A stretch of DNA of 64,000 nucleotides, taken from NCBI RefSeq assembly GCF_028527925.1, contig NZ_JAPESW010000006.1:62001-126000 (forward strand). Direction: 5' to 3'. The stretch comes from Cellulomonas fimi. Lineage in GTDB: Bacteria > Actinomycetota > Actinomycetes > Actinomycetales > Cellulomonadaceae. Position numbers and translations under genes: made by a program. The notes under the pieces were generated by a model. That model did not search any database and was not told where the DNA came from. It worked only from the letters and a program-made list of their open reading frames with translations. Positions 26,047 to 33,897 of the stretch are shown in pieces. Numbering within the stretch: position 1 is the first letter of the stretch; every line of letters starts with the position of its first letter.

Positions 26047-26094
26047 CTGACACGGAAGAGGTCACTGGTTCGATCCCAGTATCGCCCACCAGCA
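26047..26094 (+). repeat. attR, 48-bp tRNA-Val 3' fragment
   Basis: Exact copy of 14826-14873. Only the anticodon-loop-to-CCA half of tRNA-Val is present; the 5' half is absent, so it is not a tRNA gene. It marks the right boundary of the island. Confidence 0.9.
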
Positions 26095-26108
26095 ACACAG
26101 CACGTCAG

Positions 26109-26139
26109 AGGGCCGTCACCGGGCAACCGGGGCGGCCCT
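26109..26139 (+). terminator. Hairpin after the right tRNA fragment
   Basis: AGGGCCG...CGGCCCT with an inner CCGG/CCGG pairing forms an imperfect stem 14 bases after the repeat. It matches the position of the hairpin that follows the intact tRNA on the left. It is probably a relic of a tRNA terminator or the left end of a second element. Confidence 0.5.
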
Positions 26140-26157
26140 CAGTCGTGCACACGCCAG

Positions 26158-26172
26158 TTCCGTACGCCATCT
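26158..26172. repeat. TTCCGTACGCCATCT copy outside the right repeat
   Basis: Identical to 14927-14941. It lies outside the island's right att core but in the same order (core, hairpin, 15-mer) as inside the left end. This arrangement suggests a tandem second integration at the same site. Confidence 0.55.
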
Positions 26173-26366
26173 CCTCCTCAGAGGGCACGGGCGAGCGACG
26201 CGACGGCCGATCGCGAGCCGTGCCATCTCGGAGTCGCAGCAACTCGGCGCGCAACGGGTCGCGACAGGGGGCCTCAGAACGGCGGGCGCCGTCCCGCGCT
26301 CGGCTGCGACGAACGGGAATGGCGCCATGGGGGGTGACATCGTCCTTGCGCCGCTCGATGAAGCGC

Positions 26367-26720
26367 AGGACGACCTGGAGGTGCTCGCGCGCACTGCACG
26401 ACGCGGTGTTCAGCGACCGGTGCCTGACGTTCCTCGCGTACGTCCTCGGTGAGGCCCGGTCTGACGCGGAGGTGGGGCGCATCTTCGACGAGGTCGTGGT
26501 GCAGCGGATCGCGCGCACCGTCGGGCCGGCCGTCGCCCGATCCGCCGGGACGATCGGCGATGAGGACGGTACGTCCGCAGCGGTGGCCCGCTTCCTCGGG
26601 GACCTGCTCGGGCTCGACCTCCTGCTCGCGGTCGCCGGTCGGCACCCCGACCCCGAGATGTTCGCCCACCGGCGACGGCCCGCCGTCGCGTCCGTCAGCC
26701 GAGGCGCGTCTGGCTCGTGA
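26367..26720 (+). pseudogene. Possible TetR-type regulator C-terminal remnant
   Basis: The plus frame reads FLAYVLGEARSDAEVGRIFDEV, then VQRIARTVGPAVARS and later GDLLGLDLLLAVAGRHPDPEMFA before ending. The spacing of SDxE-x4-IF-x4-V-x-RI resembles the ligand-binding half of TetR proteins. No helix-turn-helix or credible start precedes it; upstream in-frame sequence is arginine/serine noise reaching into the tRNA fragment. A decayed regulator is the best guess, with low certainty. The flanking stretches 26173-26366 and 26721-27120 show no gene. Confidence 0.3.
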
Positions 26721-27120
26721 GCGAACCCCTCACGGCGATCGCCGTCACCGCGGCGACACGCTGACCACCGCACGAGCTCGTTCGCCTACCGCGGGTTTTA
26801 CCCCGTGACGACGCGAGGACCTCCCTGAGGACGACCTCGTCCCGACAGCTCCTGCCCATCCCGCGGTCGGCGGTCTTCGGCAGGCGCACGAGCCGGAACG
26901 CCACGTTGCGGACCGCGAGCTGGCGCCTGTCCCGCGGCGCGAATGCCCGCCCGAGGCCCACTGCCGTCCCGTCGGGAGTGGACCAGGGAGGCGAGCCATC
27001 GCCGAGCCGTGGCCGACCGGCGGACCGAATCGGTCGTCACCGGCCGACGTGGTCACCGGGTGGCCGGGGAATCCACGGGCGCGCAAAGTGGAAGGCGATC
27101 CCCGACGTGAGGAGCTCGCA

Positions 27121-27627
27121 GTGTGGTTCGACGCATGGAGCGACGTCCTGCGTGTCGTGTCTGTCGGTGCGGCGGCGTACGTCGCGCTCGTCGTGGTGCT
27201 CCGCCTGTCGGGCAAGCGCACGCTCGCCAAGCTGAACGCCTTCGACCTGGTCGTCACCGTCGCGCTCGGCTCGACCCTCGCGACGATCCTCCTGAGCGCG
27301 GACGTCTCATGGAGCGAAGGGGTGGCGGCCTTCCTCGTGCTCGTGCTGCTGCAGCTCGTCGTGTCGTGGACCACCTCGCACGTCGGGCCCGGTCGTTCGG
27401 TGGTGACCGCTGGCCCGACCACCGTCCTGCGCGATGGCGCGCTCCTCGACGCTGCGCTGACCTCGCAGCGCCTGACGGCCGACGAGGTGCGCCAGGCCGT
27501 CCGCAGCAGCGGACTCGGCGGGCTCGACCAGGTCGCCCGCGTCGTGCTGGAGACCGACGGGACGCTGAGCGTCATCCCGACGAGCAAGCTCGGCGACGCG
27601 TCCGCGCTCGAACCCGACGACCGCTGA
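27121..27627 (+). CDS. DUF421 (YetF-type) membrane protein
   Basis: 168-residue protein with about three N-terminal helices, a KRTLAKLNAFDLVVTVALGS segment that is the DUF421 signature, and a C-terminal soluble domain (GPTTVLRDGALLDAAL, then RVVLETDGTLSVIP). The GTG at 27121 has GAGGAG 8 bases upstream and is preferred to an in-frame GTG at 27049. Family function is not established; some members affect spore or stress phenotypes. About 400 bases upstream are gene-free. Confidence 0.85.
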   Translation: MWFDAWSDVLRVVSVGAAAYVALVVVLRLSGKRTLAKLNAFDLVVTVALGSTLATILLSADVSWSEGVAAFLVLVLLQLVVSWTTSHVGPGRSVVTAGPTTVLRDGALLDAALTSQRLTADEVRQAVRSSGLGGLDQVARVVLETDGTLSVIPTSKLGDASALEPDDR

Positions 27628-27652
27628 CGTCCAGCCACGGCGTCACCCCGGA

Positions 27653-27895
27653 CGCGGCACGGCCTTCGAGGGCACGCTGCGCTGGGCTGTGAGGTCGGCC
27701 GGCGCGGTCGTCGCGGAGGGTTTCACCACCGCGGGTGCGAACGGGACGGTCGGCGCGTTCCGCTTCACGGTCCGGCTCACGTCCGGCGACTACACGCTCG
27801 AGGTGTGGGAGGCGGCGATGGCCGAGGACGGCGCCGCGTTCGGAGGCGATCGTGCGCACCATGCCCGCCTGGACGGCCGCGAGGGCGGCCGTTAG
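27653..27895 (+). pseudogene. Gmad2-domain fragment
   Basis: The plus frame reads [34 protein letters not shown], then [24 protein letters not shown], which is the core of a Gmad2 beta-sandwich domain. After that, the usual closing strand is replaced by unrelated sequence ([10 protein letters not shown]), and there is no start or signal peptide before it. Gmad2 domains normally sit in secreted actinobacterial proteins. This looks like a leftover tail of a deleted gene just upstream of arcA. Confidence 0.5.
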
Positions 27896-27933
27896 CGTGC
27901 GGATCACCACCATTCGTCCACAAGGTAGGCGCG

Positions 27934-29190
27934 ATGTCAGAGACCTCTCCCTATCCGTCGGCTTCCTACGGGGTGCACTCCGAGGTCGGACGACTGCGCA
28001 AGGTGCTGGTGTGCTCGCCAGGCTTGGCTCACCGGCGGTTGACTCCGTCCAACGGTGACGACCTGCTGTTCGACGACGTGCTGTGGGTGGAGAACGCCCA
28101 GCGTGACCACGCCGACTTCGTGAACAAGCTGCGCAACCGCGGGGTCGATGTGGTCGAGCTGCACGACGTGCTCGCGCAGACTCTGGCCGTGCCCGGTGCG
28201 CGGGACTGGGTCCTGGACCGCAAGCTCACGCCCAACGAGGTCGGCCTCGGTCTGGTCGACGGCACTCGTGAGTTCCTGGAGACCCTCAGTGAACGCGCGC
28301 TGGCGGAGTACCTGATCGGCGGGCTCGCGACCCAGGACCTGCCGGACGACTTCCGTTCCGGCTATGTCGCTCTGGCGCGGGAGTCGACCGGTGCGCGCGA
28401 GTACTTGATGCCACCGCTGCCGAACACCCTCTACACCCGTGACACCACGTGCTGGCTCTACGGGGGCCTGACCCTCAACCCGCTCTACTGGCCCGCCCGT
28501 CACGACGAGACGCTGCTGATGAAGGCGATCTACGAGTTCCACCCCGACTTCGTCGGGTCGACCGTCTGGTGGGGGGACCCTGAGCAGGACTGGGGTCGAG
28601 CCACCTTCGAGGGCGGCGACATCATGCCCGTGGGCAACGGTGTGGTGCTGATGGGCATGAGCGAGCGGACCTCGCGCCAAGCCATCACCCAGGTCGCCGC
28701 GGCGCTGTTCGCCAACGGGGCGGCGGAGCAGGTCGTCGTGGCGGGCATGCCGAAGCTGCGCGCCGCGATGCACCTCGACACGGTCTTCACCTTCGCCGAC
28801 CGGGACATCGTCACTCTCTACCCCACGATCGTGGATCAGATCCACCCGTTCACCCTGCGCCCCGGCGACGCCGGCGAGGTGCACGTGACCGACGAGAGCC
28901 GAACCTTCGTCGAGGTCGTCGCCGGGGCGCTCGGCCTGCCCGGTCTGCACGTGCTGCAGACCGGTGGGGACGTCTACGAGTCCGAGAGTCAGCAGTGGAA
29001 CAGCGGCAACAACGCCGTCGCCGTCGAACCCGGCGTCGTGTTCACGTACGACCGCAACACCATCACGAACACGCTGCTGCGCAAGGCCGGCGTGGAGGTC
29101 ATCACGATCGTGGGCGCCGAGCTCGGACGAGGCCGAGGTGGTGGGCACTGCATGACCTGCCCGATCATCCGTGACCCGGTCGACTTCTGA
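27934..29190 (+). CDS. arcA: Arginine deiminase
   Basis: Hydrolyses arginine to citrulline and ammonia, giving acid resistance or, with carbamate kinase, ATP. The 418-residue protein has [23 protein letters not shown], the substrate-binding MHLDTVFTF, and the nucleophile Cys406 in [18 protein letters not shown] at the C-terminus. Length is normal. An APC transporter gene follows after 60 bases. arcB and arcC are absent from the neighbourhood, so only deimination and transport are encoded here. Confidence 0.95.
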   Translation: MSETSPYPSASYGVHSEVGRLRKVLVCSPGLAHRRLTPSNGDDLLFDDVLWVENAQRDHADFVNKLRNRGVDVVELHDVLAQTLAVPGARDWVLDRKLTPNEVGLGLVDGTREFLETLSERALAEYLIGGLATQDLPDDFRSGYVALARESTGAREYLMPPLPNTLYTRDTTCWLYGGLTLNPLYWPARHDETLLMKAIYEFHPDFVGSTVWWGDPEQDWGRATFEGGDIMPVGNGVVLMGMSERTSRQAITQVAAALFANGAAEQVVVAGMPKLRAAMHLDTVFTFADRDIVTLYPTIVDQIHPFTLRPGDAGEVHVTDESRTFVEVVAGALGLPGLHVLQTGGDVYESESQQWNSGNNAVAVEPGVVFTYDRNTITNTLLRKAGVEVITIVGAELGRGRGGGHCMTCPIIRDPVDF

Positions 29191-29250
29191 GCCCGCGACG
29201 AGCTGGCACGACCGAGCCCCCACTCCGTTCACAGATGAGGCGGGCACCTC

Positions 29251-30708
29251 ATGAGTGTTGAGCACCAGGCGGAGGCGCCTGCGAGCACCCCTGGGAAGAT
29301 GAGCGTGCCGACCCTGACGGCGATGGTCGTCGGGTCGATGGTCGGCGCGGGCGTGTTCTCGCTGCCGGCACGGTTCGGTGTGGCGACGGGCATCCTCGGC
29401 TCGTTGATCGCCTGGGCGATCGCCGGCACCGGCATGCTCATGCTCGCCTTCGTCTTCCAGAACCTCGCCGTCCGCAAGCCGGAGCTGGACTCCGGAGTGT
29501 TCATCTACGCGAAGGCCGGATTCGGGGACTACGCCGGCTTCAACTCGGCCATCGGGTTCTGGGCCAGCACGATCGCCGGCAACACCTTCTACTGGGTGTT
29601 CATCTCCGCGACTCTCGGTGCGTTCTTCGACGCCTTCGGTGACGGCGCCACCGTGCTGGCGGCCCTGCTGGGCAGCGCCGGCGTCTGGTTCTTCCACACG
29701 CTGATCGCCCGCGGGGTGCGAGACGCGGCCGTGGTCAACCGGATCGTGACGATCTGCAAGATCATCCCGATCCTCGTCTTCATCGTCGTGCTCTTCCTCA
29801 ACTTCGACGCCGGCGTCTTCGCCGACAACTGGACGGCGTACGGCTACGGTGACCTGGGCAACCTCGACGAGCAGGTCCGCAACACGATGATCATCACGAC
29901 CTTCGTGTTCATCGGCATCGAGGGAGCGAGCGTCTACTCCCGCTACGCCAGGAGGCGGGAAGACGTGGGCAGGGCCACCGTCCTCGGCTTCGTCAGCGTG
30001 CTGTCCCTCTTCGCCCTGGTCACCCTGTCCAGCTACTCCGTCATGCCGCAGCCGGAGCTCGCCGCAACTCGCCAGCCGTCGATGATCGGGGTGTTCCAGT
30101 CCGTCGTCGGCGACTGGGGACAGACGTTCATCAGCGTCGGCGTGATCGTCTCGGTGCTCGGTGCCTACCTCGCCTGGACGCTGATGGCGGCCGAGGTCAT
30201 GTACATCCCGGCCCGCAACGAGGACTTCCCGAAGTTCCTCGGCCGGGAGAACGACAAGGGCACCCCCATCACGGCGCTCGTCGTCACCTCGCTGGCCGTG
30301 CAGGCCCTGCTGGCCGCGACGCTGGTGCTCGAGGACGCCCTGAACTTCATGCTCGACCTGAGCACCGTCCTGGCGCTGCTGCCGTACTTCCTCGCCGCGG
30401 CCTATGCGCTCAAGCTCGGTCTCAGCGGCGAGGCCTACGACGGGGTGGCACCGCGCACCAGGCGCAAGGAGACGATCGTCGCCGGGGTCGCAACCGCGTA
30501 CACGCTGTTCCTCTTCGAAGCCGCCGGGCTCAAGTTCATCGTGCTGTGCACCCTCATCCTCGCCCCGGCGACCCTGCTGTACGCCAAGGCCCGCTCCGAG
30601 TCCGGCCGACGCATCTTCACACCCACCGAGATCGCGCTGTTCGCACTCATCCTCGTCGGTGCGGCGGTGGGCGTGGTTGGCCTCTGGACCGGTCGGATCA
30701 CCATGTGA
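29251..30708 (+). CDS. APC-family arginine antiporter (ArcD-like)
   Basis: 485-residue amino acid antiporter with about 12 helices. The first helix carries VGSMVGAGVFSLPARFG, the substrate-carboxylate-binding GxG of basic amino acid antiporters, and helix 6 region reads VFIGIEGASVYSRYARRREDVG. Placement 60 bases after arcA indicates arginine uptake against a product. Without arcB the exported product may be citrulline rather than ornithine; this is inference. Confidence 0.9.
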   Translation: MSVEHQAEAPASTPGKMSVPTLTAMVVGSMVGAGVFSLPARFGVATGILGSLIAWAIAGTGMLMLAFVFQNLAVRKPELDSGVFIYAKAGFGDYAGFNSAIGFWASTIAGNTFYWVFISATLGAFFDAFGDGATVLAALLGSAGVWFFHTLIARGVRDAAVVNRIVTICKIIPILVFIVVLFLNFDAGVFADNWTAYGYGDLGNLDEQVRNTMIITTFVFIGIEGASVYSRYARRREDVGRATVLGFVSVLSLFALVTLSSYSVMPQPELAATRQPSMIGVFQSVVGDWGQTFISVGVIVSVLGAYLAWTLMAAEVMYIPARNEDFPKFLGRENDKGTPITALVVTSLAVQALLAATLVLEDALNFMLDLSTVLALLPYFLAAAYALKLGLSGEAYDGVAPRTRRKETIVAGVATAYTLFLFEAAGLKFIVLCTLILAPATLLYAKARSESGRRIFTPTEIALFALILVGAAVGVVGLWTGRITM

Positions 30709-30713
30709 GGGCT

Positions 30714-30992
30714 TCATCGACCGAGGGCGATCACGTGCTCGTTGGCATGCTCGCGAATCGCGACGTTCGACGCGTCGCGCACGTACCCCGCGGCGAGCGC
30801 CACGTCACGAACGCCGGTCGCGGCGGCGACCGACGCCGCGACCACGAGGCCGATCAGAGCCAGGACGGCGCTCAACCACACGCGCGGCGCCGCGACGTCG
30901 CTGGCCAGCGCTGCCGGCATGCGTCCCTTGCGGGTCGACACCCCGTCACTTCTCCGGTCGTCGCGGTCCACAGCCTGGCGTAGCACCTCCAC
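30714..30992 (-). CDS. Hypothetical small membrane protein
   Basis: A possible 92-residue reading from a GTG at 30992 contains one hydrophobic helix (VWLSAVLALIGLVVAASVAAAT) and a polar C-terminus ending HVIALGR. No family is recognised and the start is uncertain. It ends 5 bases from the converging arcD-like gene. The region lies between remnants, so it may itself be part of a decayed gene. Confidence 0.35.
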   Translation of the reverse strand: MEVLRQAVDRDDRRSDGVSTRKGRMPAALASDVAAPRVWLSAVLALIGLVVAASVAAATGVRDVALAAGYVRDASNVAIREHANEHVIALGR

Positions 30993-31075
30993 TCCGCGTT
31001 CGCCCAGATCGACGAGCCGATGCCGCTCGCCCGCGCCGACGGCTCGGTCACCGCCGCGGCTCCTCCGTCCGTCGC

Positions 31076-31189
31076 TCAGCTTCCGAACGTGGCGTCGGTC
31101 AACGTCGTCTCGGCGACGAGGTCCAGGCTCTCGGCGGACGTGCCCACCGCCACCGTGTACGTCCCGCCGGTGACGCGCCACGCGCCGGC
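31076..31189 (-). pseudogene. GH3 beta-glucosidase C-terminal (Fn3-like) fragment
   Basis: The minus strand reads GAWRVTGGTYTVAVGTSAES followed by LDLVAETTLTDATFGS and a stop. This is the closing part of the fibronectin-III-like domain that ends many actinobacterial GH3 beta-glucosidases (W-x-V-x-x-G-x-Y-x-V-x-V-G-x-S). Nothing upstream in frame belongs to such an enzyme. It appears to be the last ~37 codons left after a deletion. Confidence 0.5.
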
Positions 31190-31241
31190 CGACGCCGACG
31201 CTGGCGCCCTCCCCAGCGCGCCGCCGTCAAGGCGAGGTCCG

Positions 31242-32438
31242 CTAGCGCAGCGTGACCGGGAACGGCCCGCCGACGGCGATCCGGGGTGACGGCGAGCGGT
31301 CGGGTGCGCCGGCGGCGAGGAGCACGGAGTAGACGTAGAGGTCGTACGAGCCGGGCGCCACGTCCTGGTACCTGTCGGCGTCGGGGCAGGTCGCGAACCA
31401 CTGCGACACCTCGGCCCGGAAGGACTCGCCGGGCTCGACGTCGAACGTGGCACCCGAGTCGTACTCCTGACGCGTCGGGTCGTAGACACGGCTCACCACG
31501 GTGCCGTCGCGGTCGACGAGCACGGCGTGGAGGGCCTGCGGCACTCGACCCGTGAGCCGACCAGGTCCGGCGGCCGTCACCGTCACCCCTGTGTGGAGAC
31601 CTCGGCGCACGTCGTCGAGGTCCGCCCCGGGGTCGAGCGCCACGGTGAGGTCGGCGTCGACCGTCCCGTCGAGCAGGTCCGCGGGCGCCGGGCGCCCGCA
31701 CGTGGGCACCAGGTCCGGCCACTGACCCGCCCAGCGCTGGTCCCCCGGCCCGAGCACGACGGGTGCCAGCTCGGTCGTCTCTCCCCCGGAGCTCCCGTTC
31801 GTCGCCGTGGTGGCGTACGCGCGGTACGTGCCCGTCAGCGGCTGCCCGGTGCCGCAGTCGACCGCGTCGTAGACGCCGTCGGGGCTGACCGCGCCGCTCC
31901 CGTCCGTCGCCGTCCGGGAGATCTGCCTCGCGGGATCGGACCAGAACGCGACCCGCCCGTCGGGCGCCACGAGCATCGTCGTGACGTCGGAGCGGTCTCC
32001 CCCGTCGAACGGCCCCGCCGGCACGTCCGGCGTCACGCTCACGTCGACGTGCAGCGCGCTCCCGGCCGAGTCGTCCTCGAAGGACAGGTCCGGCTGCAGC
32101 GTCCCGACGACGACCTGGCCACGGATCTCGACGTCGGGGTCGTCGACCTCGTCGAGCGCGACGTCAGCACCGCACGGCGACGCGGTCACGGTCGCCGTGG
32201 TCGACGGCGTGCCTGCGGGATGGACCGGTCCGTGCGGCGTCGGGGCTCGGCCACCTGCGAGCGCGATGGCCACGACCACCGCGCCGACGGCTGCGGCGCC
32301 CCCGACGGCCCGGGACGCGACCGCCTGGGTCCGGCGTCGCCGTACCCGCGACCGGGTGAGGTCGACGTCGACCCCGCGAGCGGCGCCGCGTGCGTCGGCC
32401 TCGATCTCCCGCAGGACCCGACCGAAGTCCGTGCTCAT
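31242..32438 (-). CDS. Membrane-anchored protein coupled to ECF sigma factor
   Basis: 398 residues: a ~38-residue cytoplasmic start (VLREIEADARGAARGVDVDL), one helix (about 43-64, VGGAAAVGAVVVAIALAGG), then an extracellular region with repeated beta-like stretches and paired cysteines. The ATG overlaps the sigma factor stop in ATGA. That linkage and the single-helix topology suggest a sensor or anti-sigma function, but the short N-terminus lacks a recognisable zinc anti-sigma HxxxCxxC motif. No family is identified. Confidence 0.78.
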   Translation of the reverse strand: MSTDFGRVLREIEADARGAARGVDVDLTRSRVRRRRTQAVASRAVGGAAAVGAVVVAIALAGGRAPTPHGPVHPAGTPSTTATVTASPCGADVALDEVDDPDVEIRGQVVVGTLQPDLSFEDDSAGSALHVDVSVTPDVPAGPFDGGDRSDVTTMLVAPDGRVAFWSDPARQISRTATDGSGAVSPDGVYDAVDCGTGQPLTGTYRAYATTATNGSSGGETTELAPVVLGPGDQRWAGQWPDLVPTCGRPAPADLLDGTVDADLTVALDPGADLDDVRRGLHTGVTVTAAGPGRLTGRVPQALHAVLVDRDGTVVSRVYDPTRQEYDSGATFDVEPGESFRAEVSQWFATCPDADRYQDVAPGSYDLYVYSVLLAAGAPDRSPSPRIAVGGPFPVTLR

Positions 32439-32983
32439 CGCCCGTCTCCCCCGTTGATGAGGACCGTCTGATCGGTGGCGGGCGCGGCGAGCGGCCCGAG
32501 CAGGCCCTCCAGCCGGCCGACGGCCACGCTCAGGTACCGCTTCACGGTCCCGTCGGCGAGACCGAGGCGGTCGGCGATCTCCCCGACGGTGAGGTCGTCG
32601 TAGTACCGCAGCACGACGCACGCCCGCTGCTGCGGCGACAGCATCCGCAGCGCCGCCTGCACGTCGTGGCGTGTGCCCACCACCTCGGCCGGTCCGTCGT
32701 GCCGGTCACCGCGGACCAGCAGGTGGCGGACCCGGTCCCACTGACGACGGCGGCGGTAGGCGTCGATCCAGGTGGTGAGGATCGCGGTGCGCACGTACCC
32801 CTCGGCGGAGTCGATCTCGACGTGGCGGCCACGCACGAACGTCTTGACGAGGGCGTCCTGCACGAGGTCCTCGGCGTCCCGCAGGTCACCGGTCAGCAGG
32901 TACGCGTACGCGCACAGCGACGCCCCCCGCTCACGCGCCACGACGCCCATCACGTCGTCGCTGCGCCGGCGTGCGTCGTCCAT
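32435..32983 (-). CDS. ECF sigma factor, SigE-like family
   Basis: 182-residue extracytoplasmic-function sigma factor. Region 2 includes LLTGDLRDAEDLVQDALVKTF and VRTAILTTWIDAYRRRR. Region 4 is LSPQQRACVVLRYYDDLTVGE followed by GTVKRYLSVAVGRL. The ATG at 32983 is chosen for the GGGAGGAC ribosome site; an ATG 30 bases upstream lacks one. It is translationally coupled to the membrane protein downstream, forming a likely signal-transduction pair. Confidence 0.92.
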   Translation of the reverse strand: MDDARRRSDDVMGVVARERGASLCAYAYLLTGDLRDAEDLVQDALVKTFVRGRHVEIDSAEGYVRTAILTTWIDAYRRRRQWDRVRHLLVRGDRHDGPAEVVGTRHDVQAALRMLSPQQRACVVLRYYDDLTVGEIADRLGLADGTVKRYLSVAVGRLEGLLGPLAAPATDQTVLINGGDGR

Positions 32984-33184
32984 GTCGTCCTCCCGGCCGC
33001 GGTGGTGCACCACCTTCCACCACCGAGGACGGACAGGGCGCCGGAAACGTTGTGACCGCGCGCGATCGTGCCGTCAGCGCGCCCGGGCACAGGGGTACAC
33101 CCTGAGTCCACACGAGGAGGTTCGCCGATGGCGAGGCGTCGAGCGCGGGTGTGCGCTGCGCCTGGTGCACCCGTGCCCGACGGC

Positions 33185-33769
33185 TCAGCGTGAGTAGACC
33201 CAGTGCCACGGCTCGCGCGGCGTGTCCTCCTCGAACCCGTACGTGCCGGCGTTGGCACGCATCCACGCCTGCGCGCGGGCGTCGAGGTCGAGGTCGAGCG
33301 CGAGCCCCCAGCCGTGCGGGCTCGTCCCCGGCGCGGCAGCGAGTCCACCCTGCGAGTACAGGCCCTTGCGCGCGGCGACGTCGACCTGCGCGTCGTAGGA
33401 GCGGTAGGAGTCGGTGATGCCGATCCGCACGCCGTCGCGTGCGGCCGCGGCGGTGAGGTCACCGAACGCCTGCGCGGCGGGCGCCCAGAGGCGGTGGCCG
33501 GTCGAGCCGACCGGTGCGAGCGCGTCGGGCGGGATCCGGCCGTTGCCGTACCGCGCGAGGTCCGCGGGGACACCGGAGGCGTTGCGGGCCGTCGACGTGG
33601 CGGGTGCCTGCGTCTGCGACACCGCGGTCTCGAGCGCAGCCGCGAACGTCGCCGCCGTCGGCGAGACGGTCGTGGCGGCGGTCCGGGGCGTCACCGGTAC
33701 GGGCGCGACGGCCTGCAGGCTGCCGCGGATCTCCGCCATGCGCTGGGCGATGCCCGTGATCGCGTCCAT
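33185..33769 (-). CDS. M15 family D-Ala-D-Ala carboxypeptidase (VanY-like)
   Basis: 194-residue zinc peptidase. The M15B signature is SPHGWGLALDLD (S-x-H-x2-G-x-A-x-D), and the C-terminal catalytic EPWH is present in PREPWHWVYS. The N-terminus (MDAITGIAQRMAEIRGSLQAV) is a short amphipathic helix and there is no signal peptide. Similar N-termini occur in M15 proteins of actinobacterial flagellar loci, but no flagellar gene is here. The ATG at 33769 has AGGAGGACC directly upstream. Export route is unclear. Confidence 0.85.
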   Translation of the reverse strand: MDAITGIAQRMAEIRGSLQAVAPVPVTPRTAATTVSPTAATFAAALETAVSQTQAPATSTARNASGVPADLARYGNGRIPPDALAPVGSTGHRLWAPAAQAFGDLTAAAARDGVRIGITDSYRSYDAQVDVAARKGLYSQGGLAAAPGTSPHGWGLALDLDLDARAQAWMRANAGTYGFEEDTPREPWHWVYSR

Positions 33770-33897
33770 GGTCCTCCTTCCTCCGAGCCGATCGACCGGC
33801 GGCGCACGACGTTGAGGGGTCCGGCGGGCGAACGTCGCGGCGGTCCAGGACGCGTGTCGACCCACGGCGGCGCGGTCGCGCACCGCCCACCGACCGG

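Larger units (their letters stand above)
14826..26094. mobile_element. Genomic island integrated at tRNA-Val(GAC)
   Basis: An 11.2 kb segment is bounded by exact 48-bp tRNA-derived repeats. Inside are an IS3 transposase fragment and a truncated membrane-protein gene near the left end, then an intact regulon: alpha/beta-hydrolase, MFS, GNAT, FtsX permease, ABC ATPase, 58-residue protein, LuxR regulator. No integrase, excisionase or replication gene is visible, so the element is probably immobile now or was mobilised in trans. Arm-like GTACGCCA repeats lie inside both ends. Confidence 0.82.

Noticed and set aside
26047-26094. Second tRNA-Val gene
   Set aside because: Only the 3' half from the anticodon loop is present; no acceptor 5' strand or D-arm precedes it. 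It is an attachment-site copy.
26745-27638. Minus-strand frame of 297 codons around the DUF421 gene
   Set aside because: Ser/Arg/Thr-rich peptide without motif; the opposite strand encodes a recognisable DUF421 protein with a ribosome site.
28964-29155. Programmed frameshift in arcA
   Set aside because: The arcA frame is continuous to the catalytic C-terminal Cys; the alternative frame is a shadow.
27937-30717. Very long minus-strand open frame opposite arcA and its transporter
   Set aside because: High-GC DNA leaves antisense frames open. The peptide is His/Asp/Arg-rich without any domain, while both sense genes are solid.
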